Origin: Bursaphelenchus xylophilus
Taxonomy: Eukaryota > Nematoda > Chromadorea > Rhabditida > Aphelenchoididae
Length of the DNA stretch: 64,000 nucleotides
Assembly (NCBI GenBank): GCA_904066235.2
Contig: CAJFCV020000004.1
Location: 6,634,001-6,698,000, forward strand
Direction: 5' to 3'
Shown: positions 36,651 to 47,515 of the stretch, piece after piece
How the letters are laid out: every line of letters starts with the position of its first letter
How positions within the stretch are numbered: the first letter of the stretch is position 1
Notes under the pieces: generated by a model
What the model saw: the letters and a program-made list of their open reading frames with translations, nothing else
What the model was told of the DNA's origin: nothing
Database searches by the model: none
Position numbers and translations under genes: made by a program

Positions 36651-37478
36651 ACGTCAATGATTGCTGTAAATACATATAACATTTTTATATCGGGTCTTTT
36701 TTTGAGACTTTTCTATTTTGTCTCTATAAAGTTTTATTTATTGTTCTAATTTTGCGAATGTAATAAACCGTGTTAAAAATAATATTCGAGATGGTTGTGC
36801 AAATATTAGAGTTGATTTCCTAAGGTACTTTGTGTTAATCTGGGCGTTTTTTTTTTGAAAGTTTGGCAGGAATGGAAAAATTTTTTCCATCAGAAAGTAT
36901 CAGTCTGTCGGGAAAATAGTGAAGGATCTGTCGCTCAGTGTTTGTAAAACTGGGGTATTTTCATCTCGTGGGTATATACTCATATCTATTTTGGTATGTA
37001 TAAAGTTAGCCTGATATACAGGGTGTCCCAAAAAATGGGAACCTATTTTTCTAGCAATCCAGCAAAAATAACGGTCATCATCGGTAACATAGAATTTGTT
37101 TCCGTTTCGTCTTCCCACTCCGGCAACTGGCCGACTATTTTTTGAACCTTACTGTCTGTGCGCCGATCGCGTCGCTGAACTGAAAAGCAAATTGGTTTGT
37201 CGCAAAATTTTGTACTGGTCCAATTTGAACAGTTCTTGGATGTAGCAGTAGTAGGACTCCGAGACTCTGACTTAGGGATAGCTTCTCTTTTACCGCTTGT
37301 TAGAAAAATTTTGTAAGAGTTATGTCAACTTCTTATGACATTTTTTGTCGTAAATCCCAAATAAAGCAGGGAGGTGCCGACTCGTCCGAGAAGGGTTAAT
37401 CAGAGCGCTCACTATTCCCCAACCGGCTAATATTTTAAGGTTTTGTTGATAATTTGTACAAAATACGTAACTAATTTA
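36651..37478. other. Intergenic region after eel-1 with mariner-end relic
   Basis: AATAAA near 36760 probably ends eel-1. At about 37018 a sequence ACAGGGTGTCCCAAAAAATG resembles a Tc1/mariner terminal repeat preceded by TA, but no matching opposite end is seen nearby. A segment at about 37100-37150 shares CACTCCGGCAACTGG with about 21190-21240. No gene is supported. Confidence 0.5.
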
Positions 37479-37641
37479 CAGGGGAAGTACTTTAAGTGCG
37501 ACACTCAGATTTCTGATGAGAAAACTTTGTACAAATTTGAATTAATTTTTTCTATGACATGCGACTCCTAGCTTGATATCTGGGGCATGCTCCACAAAAT
37601 TTATGATAGGCCGAGCACCGCACTTGGAGGCCTTCCCTTTG
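37479..37641. mobile_element. 163-bp MITE (family A copy) directly upstream of TIM21, TTA target duplication
   Basis: The left end CAGGGGAAGTACTTTAAGTG matches the family A element at 4386, and the right end CACTTGGAGGCCTTCCCTTTG is its degenerate complement. TTA flanks both sides (37476-37478 and 37642-37644). The right duplication ends 18 bp before the TIM21 start codon, so the element forms part of the promoter or 5' leader. Confidence 0.8.
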
Positions 37642-37662
37642 TTACTTATTTTTAAGGGCGAA

Positions 37663-38334
37663 ATGAATGGGATAAAGTCTTTATCATTGCTGTCGATAAG
37701 ATCGAGGCTGGTTCCTAATAATTCTTGTGGTGTTCGGCTCTTGATGAGATCTGTAGTCCTACATCAACAGAAGGCTCCAGTGGAAGAGAAGGCTCAGAAA
37801 ATGCAACTCCAACACTCGGTCCTGGAAGAAATCATGTTCCGAGAAGAAGAGAAACCAAAGACAACTGCACAGAAAGGTATGTTTCCCAGATCTAGCCGGT
37901 ATAACCTCAGTTTAGTGAAGAAAGGCGCCGAGAATACGTTTCTTTACGTCACTGTGCTGGCATCAGTAGCAACGCTTGGAGGGATATCATATCTTTTGTT
38001 CGAATACTTCTTTGCTCCCAATTCTCCCCAAAGGATTTATTCAAAGGCTCTGGAGCTAATCAGAAGTGATCCACAATGCCAAGCCCTTATTGGGTCGAGT
38101 ATAACTGGGTTCGGAGAGCAATCTAGGCGATCTAGAAGACACATTGCCAGTCTGGCCTACAATAAGGGCGACGAGAAGAGAGTTCGGGTCACTTTTCATG
38201 TGAAGGGAGATCGGGGAGCCGGCCGCGCACAAGTCGAGATGGTCCAGAAGCCGGGAGAGTCCTGGGGATACAGATATCTGCTCATTCAGATGGCCGATCA
38301 CAGCGAAAGTATTGTTCTGATTGACAATCGTTAG
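37663..38334 (+). CDS. TIM21-like subunit of the mitochondrial inner membrane translocase
   Basis: TIM21 couples the TIM23 presequence translocase to the TOM complex and respiratory chain. The N terminus (IKSLSLLSIRSRLVPNN) looks like a mitochondrial presequence. A single transmembrane segment (LYVTVLASVATLGGISYLLF) lies mid-protein. The intermembrane-space domain includes NSPQRIYSKALELIRSDPQ, GFGEQSRRSRRH, VRVTFHVKGDRGAGRAQVEM, WGYRYLLIQM and the terminal VLIDNR, as in human TIMM21. A 39-nt stretch at about 37877-37915 begins GTATGT and ends TTTAG; it is open, so it may be an in-frame intron or 13 coding residues. A MITE ends 18 bp upstream of the start. Confidence 0.9.
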   Translation: MNGIKSLSLLSIRSRLVPNNSCGVRLLMRSVVLHQQKAPVEEKAQKMQLQHSVLEEIMFREEEKPKTTAQKGMFPRSSRYNLSLVKKGAENTFLYVTVLASVATLGGISYLLFEYFFAPNSPQRIYSKALELIRSDPQCQALIGSSITGFGEQSRRSRRHIASLAYNKGDEKRVRVTFHVKGDRGAGRAQVEMVQKPGESWGYRYLLIQMADHSESIVLIDNR

Positions 38335-38665
38335 GACCTTGCTATTTCAGAGATTTTATTTGTTTCTTGCCTGTGCTAGATAAATGTTTTTATTGCAACT
38401 CAAAATTGTAAAGACACTCTTCAAATTACAGTAACCCCGCGTTTAAAATCCTTTTTTTATAATACTTAATGCAAAGTTTGGTGTCCAGTTAAAAAATGAA
38501 AAACAACGAGGTCAAATTGGGGGAAGGGAAAGAAGAATAAGATCGAACCGGAACGCTGCAACGTCCTTTAAACAGGAAAGACGAAGGAAAATAATCGACG
38601 AAAGGGGCTGTCCTTGCTACTTCTTGACAACTCTTTCCCCACACAGTGCCCATTTGCCATCAACC
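38335..38665. promoter_or_regulatory. Intergenic region upstream of Ig-DB-FN3 gene
   Basis: This 331-bp region contains the TIM21 3' end and the inferred promoter of the next gene. Nothing specific is recognised. The A-rich purine tract around 38515-38540 has no clear function. Confidence 0.3.
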
Positions 38666-40149
38666 ATGAGCAAGTTGAAGGTTGTAATCTTTTTATTACT
38701 AGTACTACAATGTCTGGGATATCAGTTGACCTCCACCAATGACAATTACCTGTCTTTGGTAGCCGGATTCACAGCACGAATGCAATGCTCAGTGTATAGA
38801 TGCGATTCGAAACGACCAGTTGTAGGTTATTTCTTAAGGAAATTACAAAAATTATGCTCAGATTTCGTGGTATAAAGATGATTTATTGCTTTTCAACGGA
38901 ACCGAATTTATCCCGACTTCCGGTTTTGAACCGGAGAATATTGTTTTACAGGAAACAACTACTTCCGAACGTCCGAGTCCAGGTAAATCATGATTTATTG
39001 ATCTAAAAATACTTTTAGATCTATGTGTAAACGATGAATATACACTACTGCTTAAGAATTTGACACTCCAAGACTCGGGGAAGTATCGCTGTGAGTTGAA
39101 TGATTATCCCCAGCAATTGGACTTCCATTTGAATGTTCTAGGTATGTAGAATATTTGCCAGATTTAGTTTTAGTATCAGAAAATTACAGTAATCTCGTTT
39201 CAGAGAGTGGACTCAAATTTGGGTTTAATCAGAACATGACGTTCGACTACTCGGAGTGCTGTCTCGAGAAGGGAATCTCCCCATTATGTCGACCAATGTG
39301 CCGACCACGCGATCTTCATCTCGAATTCTTTGATCCTACCAGGTAATGCTCACAACATCATTTATAACCTCTTTTAATTTTACAAAAGGAGTTTACCTCA
39401 AAATCCATTTGACCTTTTTGACGTCTTATTATTTGTTTCAGTTGCCAGACCAATGATTACAAGAATTTCCTCAGCTGTGCAACGGACTTCGGAAGGAAAG
39501 ATTACATTCCTTGCTGTCGGCAGAAGAATATCCCCAGTTTCTGTTTCGATTTCTGCTCATCCAACTTCCAAATGCTCAAGAGATCTCATCGTTTATGTCT
39601 GTACTACTTGCCAGAGATATTTCAATGCTTCAGTCAACCTCATTGTAAGGTATAATTATAGTCTAAAATTCCCTGATTAATTCCAGCTTTGAATCCCGAG
39701 ATCCCAACGGGACTCCATTGGAGAAAAGGGGGGAATCGAGTAAAACTTTGCTGGAGATCATCAATGATGCCGGAGGAAACTGTCGGGTATACTGTGCATC
39801 TAAAGGAAATGAGTCTGGGAACAGCGGCTGCAACCAAGTAAGTCATCATTGCTATTAACATAAGAATAGAAATAAATTCACATGTGGTAATAGTAAAATA
39901 TCTTTTTTTAGTCTTTTGGTCGAAAAACAAAGAAAGTCTCGCAGTACCCAGATCATGATTGCCAAACATTCATTGGGTACGCCTCAAGTTACCTATCTCC
40001 ATCTGGCCAACTCCTCGATACAACATGAAGGGGAAGATGTCTGCATTAATCTGGATGGTCTCAGTCCTTCAATCAGGTATGCCGTTATGGTCCAGACGAA
40101 TACAAAGACTGGCGTGTCTGAACCGAGCGCGCCTCTTTTCCTTGCATAA
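38666..40149 (+). CDS. Secreted or membrane Ig-like / DB-module / fibronectin III protein
   Basis: A signal peptide (LKVVIFLLLVLQCLGYQL) starts at 38666. An Ig-like domain follows across several short exons (Cys in RMQCSVYRC, Trp in ISWYKDDLLLFNG, then LQDSGKYRCEL). A cysteine-rich DB module comes next, with ECCLEKGISPLCRPMC and IPCCRQKNIPSFCFDFC. A fibronectin III domain ends with LDGLSPSIRYAVMVQTNT. The order matches nematode Ig/DB/FN3 proteins such as C. elegans C25G4.10. Exons run about 38666-38821, 38868-38981, 39020-39140, 39205-39340, 39441-39655, 39687-39838 and 39910-40149. The frame stops at 40147-40149 directly after the FN3 domain. A potential membrane-anchor exon lies downstream at 40383-40454, so the mature form may be secreted here. 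Confidence 0.8.
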
Positions 40150-40212
40150 TACCAAGGGTAACGTCTATAATATATTTCTAAACATAAGACTGTTTCTATG
40201 TATTTATCATAG

Positions 40213-40376
40213 AATGTAATTACGGCTGGCCTTCATTTGGGCTCATGATCAAGCCCGTGACCTGCGTTTTGGACATCCACCGAGGTCAAAGTGGATGTCC
40301 AAAATATTCTTAAGATGGCGAAACTAGATTACGGATACCCGGTCTGCCCCAAATGAAAGGTTGCGGTAATTACATT
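40213..40376. mobile_element. MITE with nested perfect hairpin between FN3 exon and possible anchor exon
   Basis: AATGTAATTACGGC at the left is mirrored by GCGGTAATTACATT at the right (element about 40213-40376), with further matching CTTCATTTGGG. Inside lies a perfect 14-bp stem (40267-40280 with 40291-40304, TTTTGGACATCCAC) around a 10-nt loop. No protein is encoded. Confidence 0.8.
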
Positions 40377-40382
40377 TACAAG

Positions 40383-40454
40383 GTCGAGGAAAAAGTAGTC
40401 ATAAAAGTCGCCTTCCTGGTGACATTACTCATCCTACTACTGCTTTACGGGTAA
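40383..40454 (+). other. Possible transmembrane-anchor exon (relic or alternative 3' exon)
   Basis: Directly after an AG at 40381-40382, an open frame reads VEEKVVIKVAFLVTLLILLL and two more residues before a stop at 40452-40454. It has the charge-then-hydrophobic form of a C-terminal membrane anchor. AATAAA follows near 40492. It would suit the end of the Ig-DB-FN3 protein, but an in-frame stop at 40147 lies upstream and no good donor was found, so use of this exon is unproven. Confidence 0.4.
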
Positions 40455-40624
40455 TGAGAACTAACAGATCAAAGATTTGTTTTATTTAATCAATAAATAT
40501 TTAAAGTTATTTGTAATCACCGGAAGTAAAATTGCGTTAGGAAAAGTTTTGGAGAGTACCCGAGTGTGTTAATCATTGTAAAACCCGTAATTAAAATGGC
40601 AAATTGAGGCGATGGAGATGAAGA

Positions 40625-42410
40625 TTACATATCCTTGATGACCAGCAGCTTTGCGGGATCTGGGAGTTTGCTCTTCACTTGCTTCAGACATTCTTTTAGA
40701 TATAACTCATCGAGTAAGAGCCGCGACGAAACTCCGAACTTCCCATCATCGAATAGTAGTTTCATTGACATCGGCTCCAAACCACAGTTTGAAGGGATTT
40801 TGAGGCCATCCGAGTAGATGAGAGCCTCGATCTCGGTCTTGAGGCCCGGCCAGATAACATCCATGATCATCCCTTTGACCAGATCCTGGACAAACTCATT
40901 CCATGCTGACGGGAAGGCCCCTTCTTCCATTCGAATATCCGTAGATAAAAGATTGACTTGAGTTCGGAAGACTCCGTCATTCACTTCGGGAATCAGTTGG
41001 ATGGTTAGGGTCAGGTAGAGGGAAACAAAAACCGAATCCGTGTTCGTGGTGGGGTTAACGACCTTGATGAAGATACGATCACTCCTAAAATACAAAATAT
41101 AACTGTGGATCATAATTGATCCTCATCACATCAAAAATGAATCATTTTACGGTATCGGGCGATTTGCTAAATAAATTTAAAAAAGATGGCATATCGCTTG
41201 GCCTACTTTTTGAGTGTCATTGAAGAATTCGAACTCTGAACATGAGGAACTCCATTAGCCGAAACTCTCAATTCGAAGAAACAGGTGGGACAAAGGACGG
41301 CCAAGAAATCACGCGTGGATCTGGGGAGTTTATCGCTGTTAACGGCAATGTCCTCATTCATCCATTCAAAGTCCCAATCGAACTTGTCCATGACCTCGTT
41401 CACAAGTCGGTCTTCCACCCAAAGCTGCAGATTCCTCTCCATGGCTTCACTCTCAGGATCAGCAATGGCCAATGACCTCAGAAGTTCGGGTTCTTCCTCC
41501 GGCTCTTCCGTTTCCATCTTCGTTGAACTTACGACCTCTTCAGGGAAATAAGCTTCAGCCCAATCAACTCCTGCCGACAGAGTTAGTTGTTCTTTATCGG
41601 CTTCAATTGACTGTAGATGGATCCGAAGAGTAGTGTTCTTGGAATGGAGATATTGTTGGAATTTGGGAGGTACCAGCGAGATGAGGGGGAACTCGCTGAA
41701 ACAAAAGAATTGGCTTATAAGAAGGGACCCAGACTTGACTCACACCGCGAACCGGTTGCGTAAGGCGCCCAAATGATCGGATAATGTTGTACAAACGTAG
41801 TCGCGGAGAAGGGAAGCGGGAACGAGTCCAGCAAGGGGCTTGAGAATCCAATTCAGAAAGTAGCCGCGTTCCATGAGCACATCCAGAAACACCTCGTCCA
41901 CTCCACAGTTCTCCATCATCACACTCATGTCATGGACTCGGAACTGAAGGTCTGTCAATGGAATCTGAAGATGATAATAAAAAAACACAACTGACTTGAT
42001 AAATAACGCTTGATCACATATAATTCATAAAATTTTGATGATAAAATACTTACCTGTGCCGAGAAATGGGCCACATCTTCGCCCAAAAAGAAAGGCAAAG
42101 GCAAAACGACCATCTCCGTGTAACTTTTCAGACTAAAGTTGTGCATCTTTAGGTCAACCAAGCTGTGATGGAATCGAACTTTGATCTCATCCACCATAAT
42201 CTTGGCCTTTGTGTTCAAATGGGCGATCGGTTCGAACCAGGGATTCGCCGCATTCCTGACTTCGATTTGTATTTGCTTTGGCTGTTGTAGTATCGAATGG
42301 ACAGCATGTTGTGCAAGTTGGCTTGCCGCATTGGACCCAACTGAGAAACCCAGACCAGAACTCCTGGCCAATGCGCAAAACATTGACAAAAGCCAGAAAA
42401 TCCGGCTCAT
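40625..42410 (-). CDS. BPI/LBP/CETP-family lipid-binding protein, secreted
   Basis: A signal peptide begins at 42410 (MSRIFWLLSMFCALARSSG). The N-terminal BPI-type domain includes IQIEVRNAANPWFEPI, IMVDEIKVRFHHSLVDLKMH and a conserved Cys region. The middle has FLDVLMERGYFLNWILKPLAG and LISLVPPKFQQYL. An acidic linker (ETEEPEEEPELLRSL) precedes the C-terminal half, which ends near LGVSS-like FGVSSRLLLDELYL. Members of this superfamily form elongated lipid-binding barrels and bind lipids or lipopolysaccharide. Five or six exons are joined by short introns around 42000-42050, 41700-41740, about 41530 and 41090-41205. Nematodes have several such genes, and I cannot name the exact orthologue. Confidence 0.78.
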
Positions 42411-43490
42411 CTAGAACGAAGAGATTAACGATACTATTCAATAAAGCGGATGTCGAGGGAGAGGACGGCTCTCTTGTCACACAACACATGTCCCAGGCCT
42501 GATCACGGAACACTAAGGACGTTTTGAGCGAGTAAATCAAACGACTATATAAAAACATGTGTCAAAAACACAGAAAAACTTTGGTTGTATGAAAATTAAG
42601 AAATAAAAATATTCACTGATTACGTGGTTACAAAACAGACTGCGCAGTTACCTTGCTCACAAAGAGGTCATCGGCATCCGCTCGACAAATTACGAATTTT
42701 GCTGGAATACTCCAAAGAATCTCGGTCCGCACATTTTTTGTTAAAACCGAGTCGAGATTGCAATAACAACAATAATCATCAAAATCCAGAAATCAAAACG
42801 ATAGAAAACGGTGGGTTCACCCCTTTTACAACATCCTACTGATCCGAGAGAACAGAAATGGGATGAACAGTCAGCAAAACGAGCTCTGATGAGACGTGAA
42901 CCCTTAAAGAAAGAAAGAAAAAGTGTTGTCGCTCTAACGAAGCAGATGACGACCATGATGATGAGATGAGAGAGAGAAGAACAAATGCTAAAGGGCGACG
43001 GCTTCGAGTAAAATAGAGATTTTCGCGCGACTTCTCGCCGATACCTTTGCCTTACTACCTACCACTCTTTCTTTCTTTCCCTTCTTACTTAAAATGCCGG
43101 CCTTTAAACGCTCGACAAGTGAAGGCCGTCTCCCGGTTCGCCCCCTTTCTCGCCTGTAGATCGTGGCGCCGACGACGTCCTTCCTGAAGAATTTCTTTTG
43201 CCTCGAAAAACGGACACCCTTATTTATTGGGTTTATTGCCAGTTGAGCAACTAAGAAGTCGAGAGCAAAAGGCGAACGACCTCGTTCGCCATCTCTTCGG
43301 CTGATCTCCCACTCAGATAATCATTACTCTTTATTCGGGAATACCGTAAATGAAAAGAGAATCCGGGATCTAAAGCTGCAGGATCTGCATACACGTATCA
43401 ACGCTAGAGAAAAATGCGGTTCCAAAAATAAAATATAGGATACTAAGTAATTATGGTTATGGTGGGACTGATAAAATCAGTTACTCCTCG
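42411..43490. other. Intergenic region between BPI-family and S1P lyase genes
   Basis: About 1.1 kb with no supported gene. It contains purine-rich simple sequence (GATGATGAGATGAGAGAGAG near 42958-42980). Short open stretches lack domains or splice context. AATAAA-type signals for the upstream-reading S1P lyase gene lie on the minus strand near 43425. Confidence 0.4.
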
Positions 43491-45599
43491 GCTTGGGTCT
43501 CGAGGTTGTTAGCGAATCTAGATGGCATAGAATTGGAGTTCAGCTGCTCTAACAGGTTGAAACTGTTAGAACCTGTAAAAGTAATTAAAAACAAACATTT
43601 GTCTTCTAAATACCTGGAATGTGACTCAGTTTCCTTCCCTCGATGCTCAGAGTTCTGTTCGAGCGGCGAGGGACCATAGGGGTCGCATAAAAGGCATCCA
43701 AATACAAAGAGGGCAATTCTTCGGCTATCCCGCGATCCACAAAGGATGAGGAAACTCCGAAGAAAACATGCTAAAAGTAGTGTTCAAGAGTGTGCCAGTT
43801 AATTTGATCTGTAATAGGATTAAAATCCTACCGTCTTCTTAGGGAAATTCTTCACGTCCGGGTCACTTGCTAACCGTTCGCAAGACTTGTTCATATCGTC
43901 GATGAACTCATCAATAATTTCTGCAGATGCCTGTTTTATAGTCACGGTAAATCTCAACCTGTAAAAATAATGGCAGTTCAAGAAATTCTCACGCTTCTGG
44001 AGACTGGATGAATGCCAGATTCCATCCCAATTCGTTCAAAAGATCGCCCAATAAATGCGACGGAACATTTGGATTCTTGCTTTGGAATGCCACAGAAGCA
44101 AGAACAGGATCCCCAATGATCTCAACATGCGGAGATTCTTTCAACTTCTCCTTAAGCCAATGGGTCGCATCTAAAACCTTCTGGGTTCTCTCAACAAATC
44201 CCAATTTCCCGTTGAACAGTAGTGTTGCCCAAGTCAAAGCCAGAAGACTTCCGGGCCTCGATCCACTTAGCGTCGGCGATACATAAATACCTCCGGGCCA
44301 ATGAATATCGGAGAAACATTGCTCTTTCAAATAATAGTGCTCTCTATAGAGAATTGCAGATGACCCAACGGGAGTATACGCGTACTAAATTAGACATTCA
44401 TTAACACGCAAAAGTCATTGATTACCTTATGAAGATCAACCGCAATTGAAGTCACCCCTGATAAACGGAAATCGAACATCGGAGGGGCATAATCACACTG
44501 TTCCATGAAAGGCAACAAGAAGCCGCCAATCGAAGCGTCAACATGAACCGGGATTCCGTACCGCAAAGCAAGCTCAGAAATCTTTTCAACGTCGTCCATA
44601 ATTCCAGTGATACAGCTAGGCGCAGACGCCACAATCTGCAACAAATAGAAACTCGCTACTGTAGCATACCATGCACGTCTCCCGTGAAACTGCGCGTTTG
44701 ACAGCACCTAAGTCGATCCGATGCTTCTCATTCATTGGGATATGAACAACTCTGAGACCAAGAAGTTTAGCTGCTTCCAAAAAGGACACATCTGCATTTC
44801 TCCCAATGATCACTTCAGGTTTACGTATCCCCTTTCTCATAGCATAGTTTCGGTAAGCTAGAAAAAAACGTTTTCTACGGCGTGGAAATTACCCAGGCAG
44901 GCCAGGATTGCAGTTTCAGCAGTTGAAGTCGCAACTGTTCCACTTGATCGTGTGCCGCCGTGAAATAAAGCACACAACATGCGAATAATCTCGGCCTCCA
45001 TTTTTCGACAACCTGGGTAGATATCAGGGAAATTGGCGTTTGTGTAAGCGTACAATTCGAATACCTACAAAAATTTAATCTCGGTGGTTATACCCCACCT
45101 TAGTCAACAACTTCGTCTGTTCGTCATTGTTGTCAGAAAACGCGGCACCGCTAACTCTACCCCGCTCGAACAAGGGGTCTCCCATGGACTTGTATTCGAT
45201 CGCCTCGGCAACGATATCAGATACAGCCAACCCTTTTTCCGGGAGGAATTTATAAAATTCTCGCTGAAGATCTGGACGCAATAGTTTCTCCTCTATCTCT
45301 TTTCTTGCCGCCTCTCGCAGCAATTTCATTTTGTCCTTATAGAACGGGAAATTGAGCATAACCTGATGGAACTGCAAGAACCTGTATTCACTTAATAGAA
45401 TCAGCTTTACCGATCCATGCACAGATGCCCCATCATCAATTCTGACCACTTTTCGGAACCACTGGATGAACAAAACAGTGGACAGTGTGTACATAACCAC
45501 TTGCCATGGTTCTAAATGATCAAGAGACCGATTGAATGTCAGACGGAGGTCGTCAAAAAAGTACAAGATAATACGCCAGGGAGTGTGATCTACCTCCAT
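43491..45599 (-). CDS. Sphingosine-1-phosphate lyase (PLP-dependent, ER membrane)
   Basis: This enzyme cleaves sphingosine-1-phosphate to hexadecenal and phosphoethanolamine. The N terminus (start 45599) has a luminal or amphipathic part and one hydrophobic segment (WQVVMYTLSTVLFIQWF). The decarboxylase-like fold follows: ELYAYTNANFPDIYPGCRKM, HVDASIGGFLLPFMEQ, and the PLP lysine in SIAVDLHKYAYTPVG split by an intron, then RPGSLLALTWATLLFNG. In the glycine-rich cofactor region the usual TSGGTES reads ATSTAETA, a non-standard version, so this may be a diverged paralogue of the spl family. The C-terminal extension of about 60 residues ends in ANNLETQAEE. About eight exons are joined by introns of 40-60 nt. 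Confidence 0.9.
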
Positions 45600-46047
45600 C
45601 TAATAACTTTAATTTGCTACTTCTGGTAACTGTAGATAGTGTCGGCTAAAAAACCGCTGTCGAGAACAAACGCCAACAATTTCAGCACGATAACCCGTTT
45701 ATTGAGGTAAAATTTGTGGATATGGCATATAAATGGTATTTACAATATAAGAGGTATCAAAGGCGGCACAGGTTCACCTTGAATGAGCCAAGGTTCCGGG
45801 AATCTTGGGAATATCTAAATTTATATGTCTAAATAACTTCATTTCAACTTGTAAAGTTAGTTATGGCGTTTGATGATAAATTATTTCCTCTTACAAAAAT
45901 TTCGACAGAATTTTTGGGGAGAAAAGTTATGCCCTCAAAGCGCGTGACGCAACAAGACTTTAGGACGAAAAAAATGATGCCCGAATTGACTTCAATTTAA
46001 CTGCCCTAGTTTCAGTAGCATTCAATACACTGAACGCTGAATAACGC
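45600..46047. other. Intergenic region upstream of S1P lyase
   Basis: This 448-bp interval lies between the S1P lyase start and the stop of the Smr-domain gene, all on the minus strand. It is AT-rich with no supported gene. It is presumably the promoter of S1P lyase and the 3' UTR of the Smr gene. Confidence 0.35.
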
Positions 46048-47252
46048 TTACAGAATCTGTTTTTGTTCTAACCATAGTTGAATTCCATCACGCAAAGGCG
46101 ACTTGTTCTTTGCATTTCTGTTGCCTTTTCCTGTGATTACTTCCAAGTACCGTTGATACGGATGCTTTTCTGATAATAATTACCTTAATTTAACAAATAG
46201 AAATTTTACCTTTCAATGTCTTTATAGCCTTATCCAAGATTTTCACGGCTCTCGCTACCTCAAATCCGTGCAAATCAAGAACATCAGTAACATGTAAAGC
46301 GACGTCGTTCTCTTCCTCTTCTTGCAGTCTCTTAGCATTCTGCGAACACTCACGAGCCAAGCGCAAATACTGAGGATATGCTGGATCAAACTTTGAGGGC
46401 AAGCCTGCGGCCAATTTTCTGTAATGCGCGGCCTTCTCATAATAATCAACTGCAGTTAGTTGTCCTGCCGGTGTAGTGGAAGATGAAGAAGAAGAACTAT
46501 TGGTACTCAAACCCTGAAATAAATTTAGAAATTAGTAGTTCACATGGTTTTGAAAAGAAAAAACGGATCCACTCCAGTCTTACCGAGGAATCAGTCATGA
46601 TGCTCAAAGCAGACGTGGAGCTGGATCTGGGGACGGCTTCCGATTGAATTATTATCGGGGCTCTCTGAGTATGAGGTTCCCCTGCTTTCCTATCACCTAC
46701 GGTTGATCCAATTGCCAATTCATCCACAACAAGCTCACAATCGTAGCTGAAGTTTAAATAATTAATATTGTCAGGAAAAATATCGACACTAAAAATGGAT
46801 TAAAAACGTACTTTTTCTCTTCCAACACTTGCTTGATGACCTTTTTGTCGTACTGTGGAAAGAGTTCGGTCATTTGGACCAGCAAGCACAACCTTTTGTC
46901 CTTTTCTTGATGACATTGGATTGGCCGAGCCTTCTTTTTTGGCTTTGGTTTTACGCCAACTTCAGCTTCAACAAATGCTCTAGCCATGATAATATGCACG
47001 TCTTCTTCTTGCTCTTCCATTACGGTACTTTCATCGATGAGAGCCGACTCCATTTCCTCGCCCAGTTTTTCAAAATCTACCACCGTTTCGCATTGCTTAT
47101 CAATCAGCCCAAAGAGCAATTCGCCGATCCATAAAGGGACTTGGACAATACGAGCATGACAATCTGCGTCTGATTTTTTACCTGAAACAAGTCTCATAAG
47201 ACGAAACGGCAAATCTAAAATTACCGAATTTCTCGTAAAGAATCGAAATCAT
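46048..47252 (-). CDS. CUE and Smr domain protein, N4BP2 / Cue2 / NONU-1-like
   Basis: The C-terminal exons encode a DUF1771-type helical region (VDYYEKAAHYRKLAAGLPS) and an Smr domain with VLDLHGFEVARAVKILD and EVITGKGNRNAKNKSPLRDG, carrying the DxH and TGKG motifs of the nuclease fold. Upstream is a CUE-like helix pair (MTELFPQYDKKVIKQVLEEK) and VPLWIGELLFGLIDKQ, as in the C-terminal half of N4BP2. C. elegans NONU-1 and yeast Cue2, of this architecture, cleave mRNA at stalled or collided ribosomes. The best start I can place is 47252 (MISILYEKFGKKSD across an intron), but upstream sequence EELGLVFGSQ is open and conserved in style, so an earlier exon near 47340-47395 is likely. The N-terminal P-loop kinase of N4BP2 was not seen. 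It lies just after MED20. Confidence 0.78.
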
Positions 47253-47515
47253 TTGCGACCCAAAAACCAGACCCAGTTCCTCAACAGCAGCTAAATTCTT
47301 TCTTGATTAGATGTAACGCGATATTATTACCTACAATTGCCTACATCGAGGGAAGTTGGACGGGGGACAGGCACACTTTGGAACGACATCGCTTTCGAAT
47401 CAGTGGAATGTGTTCAAATGGAACTAAAACATGGGTTAAAAGCAAAAAATCATTATATTAAAATATCCGACGGGTATAACCGCGAGAGAAATAACCAAGT
47501 ACATTTTCAAATAAT

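Noticed and set aside
37018..37140. Complete mariner element starting at CAGGGTGTCCC
   Set aside because: Only one terminal-repeat-like end was found; no matching partner end or transposase nearby, so it is noted only as a relic.
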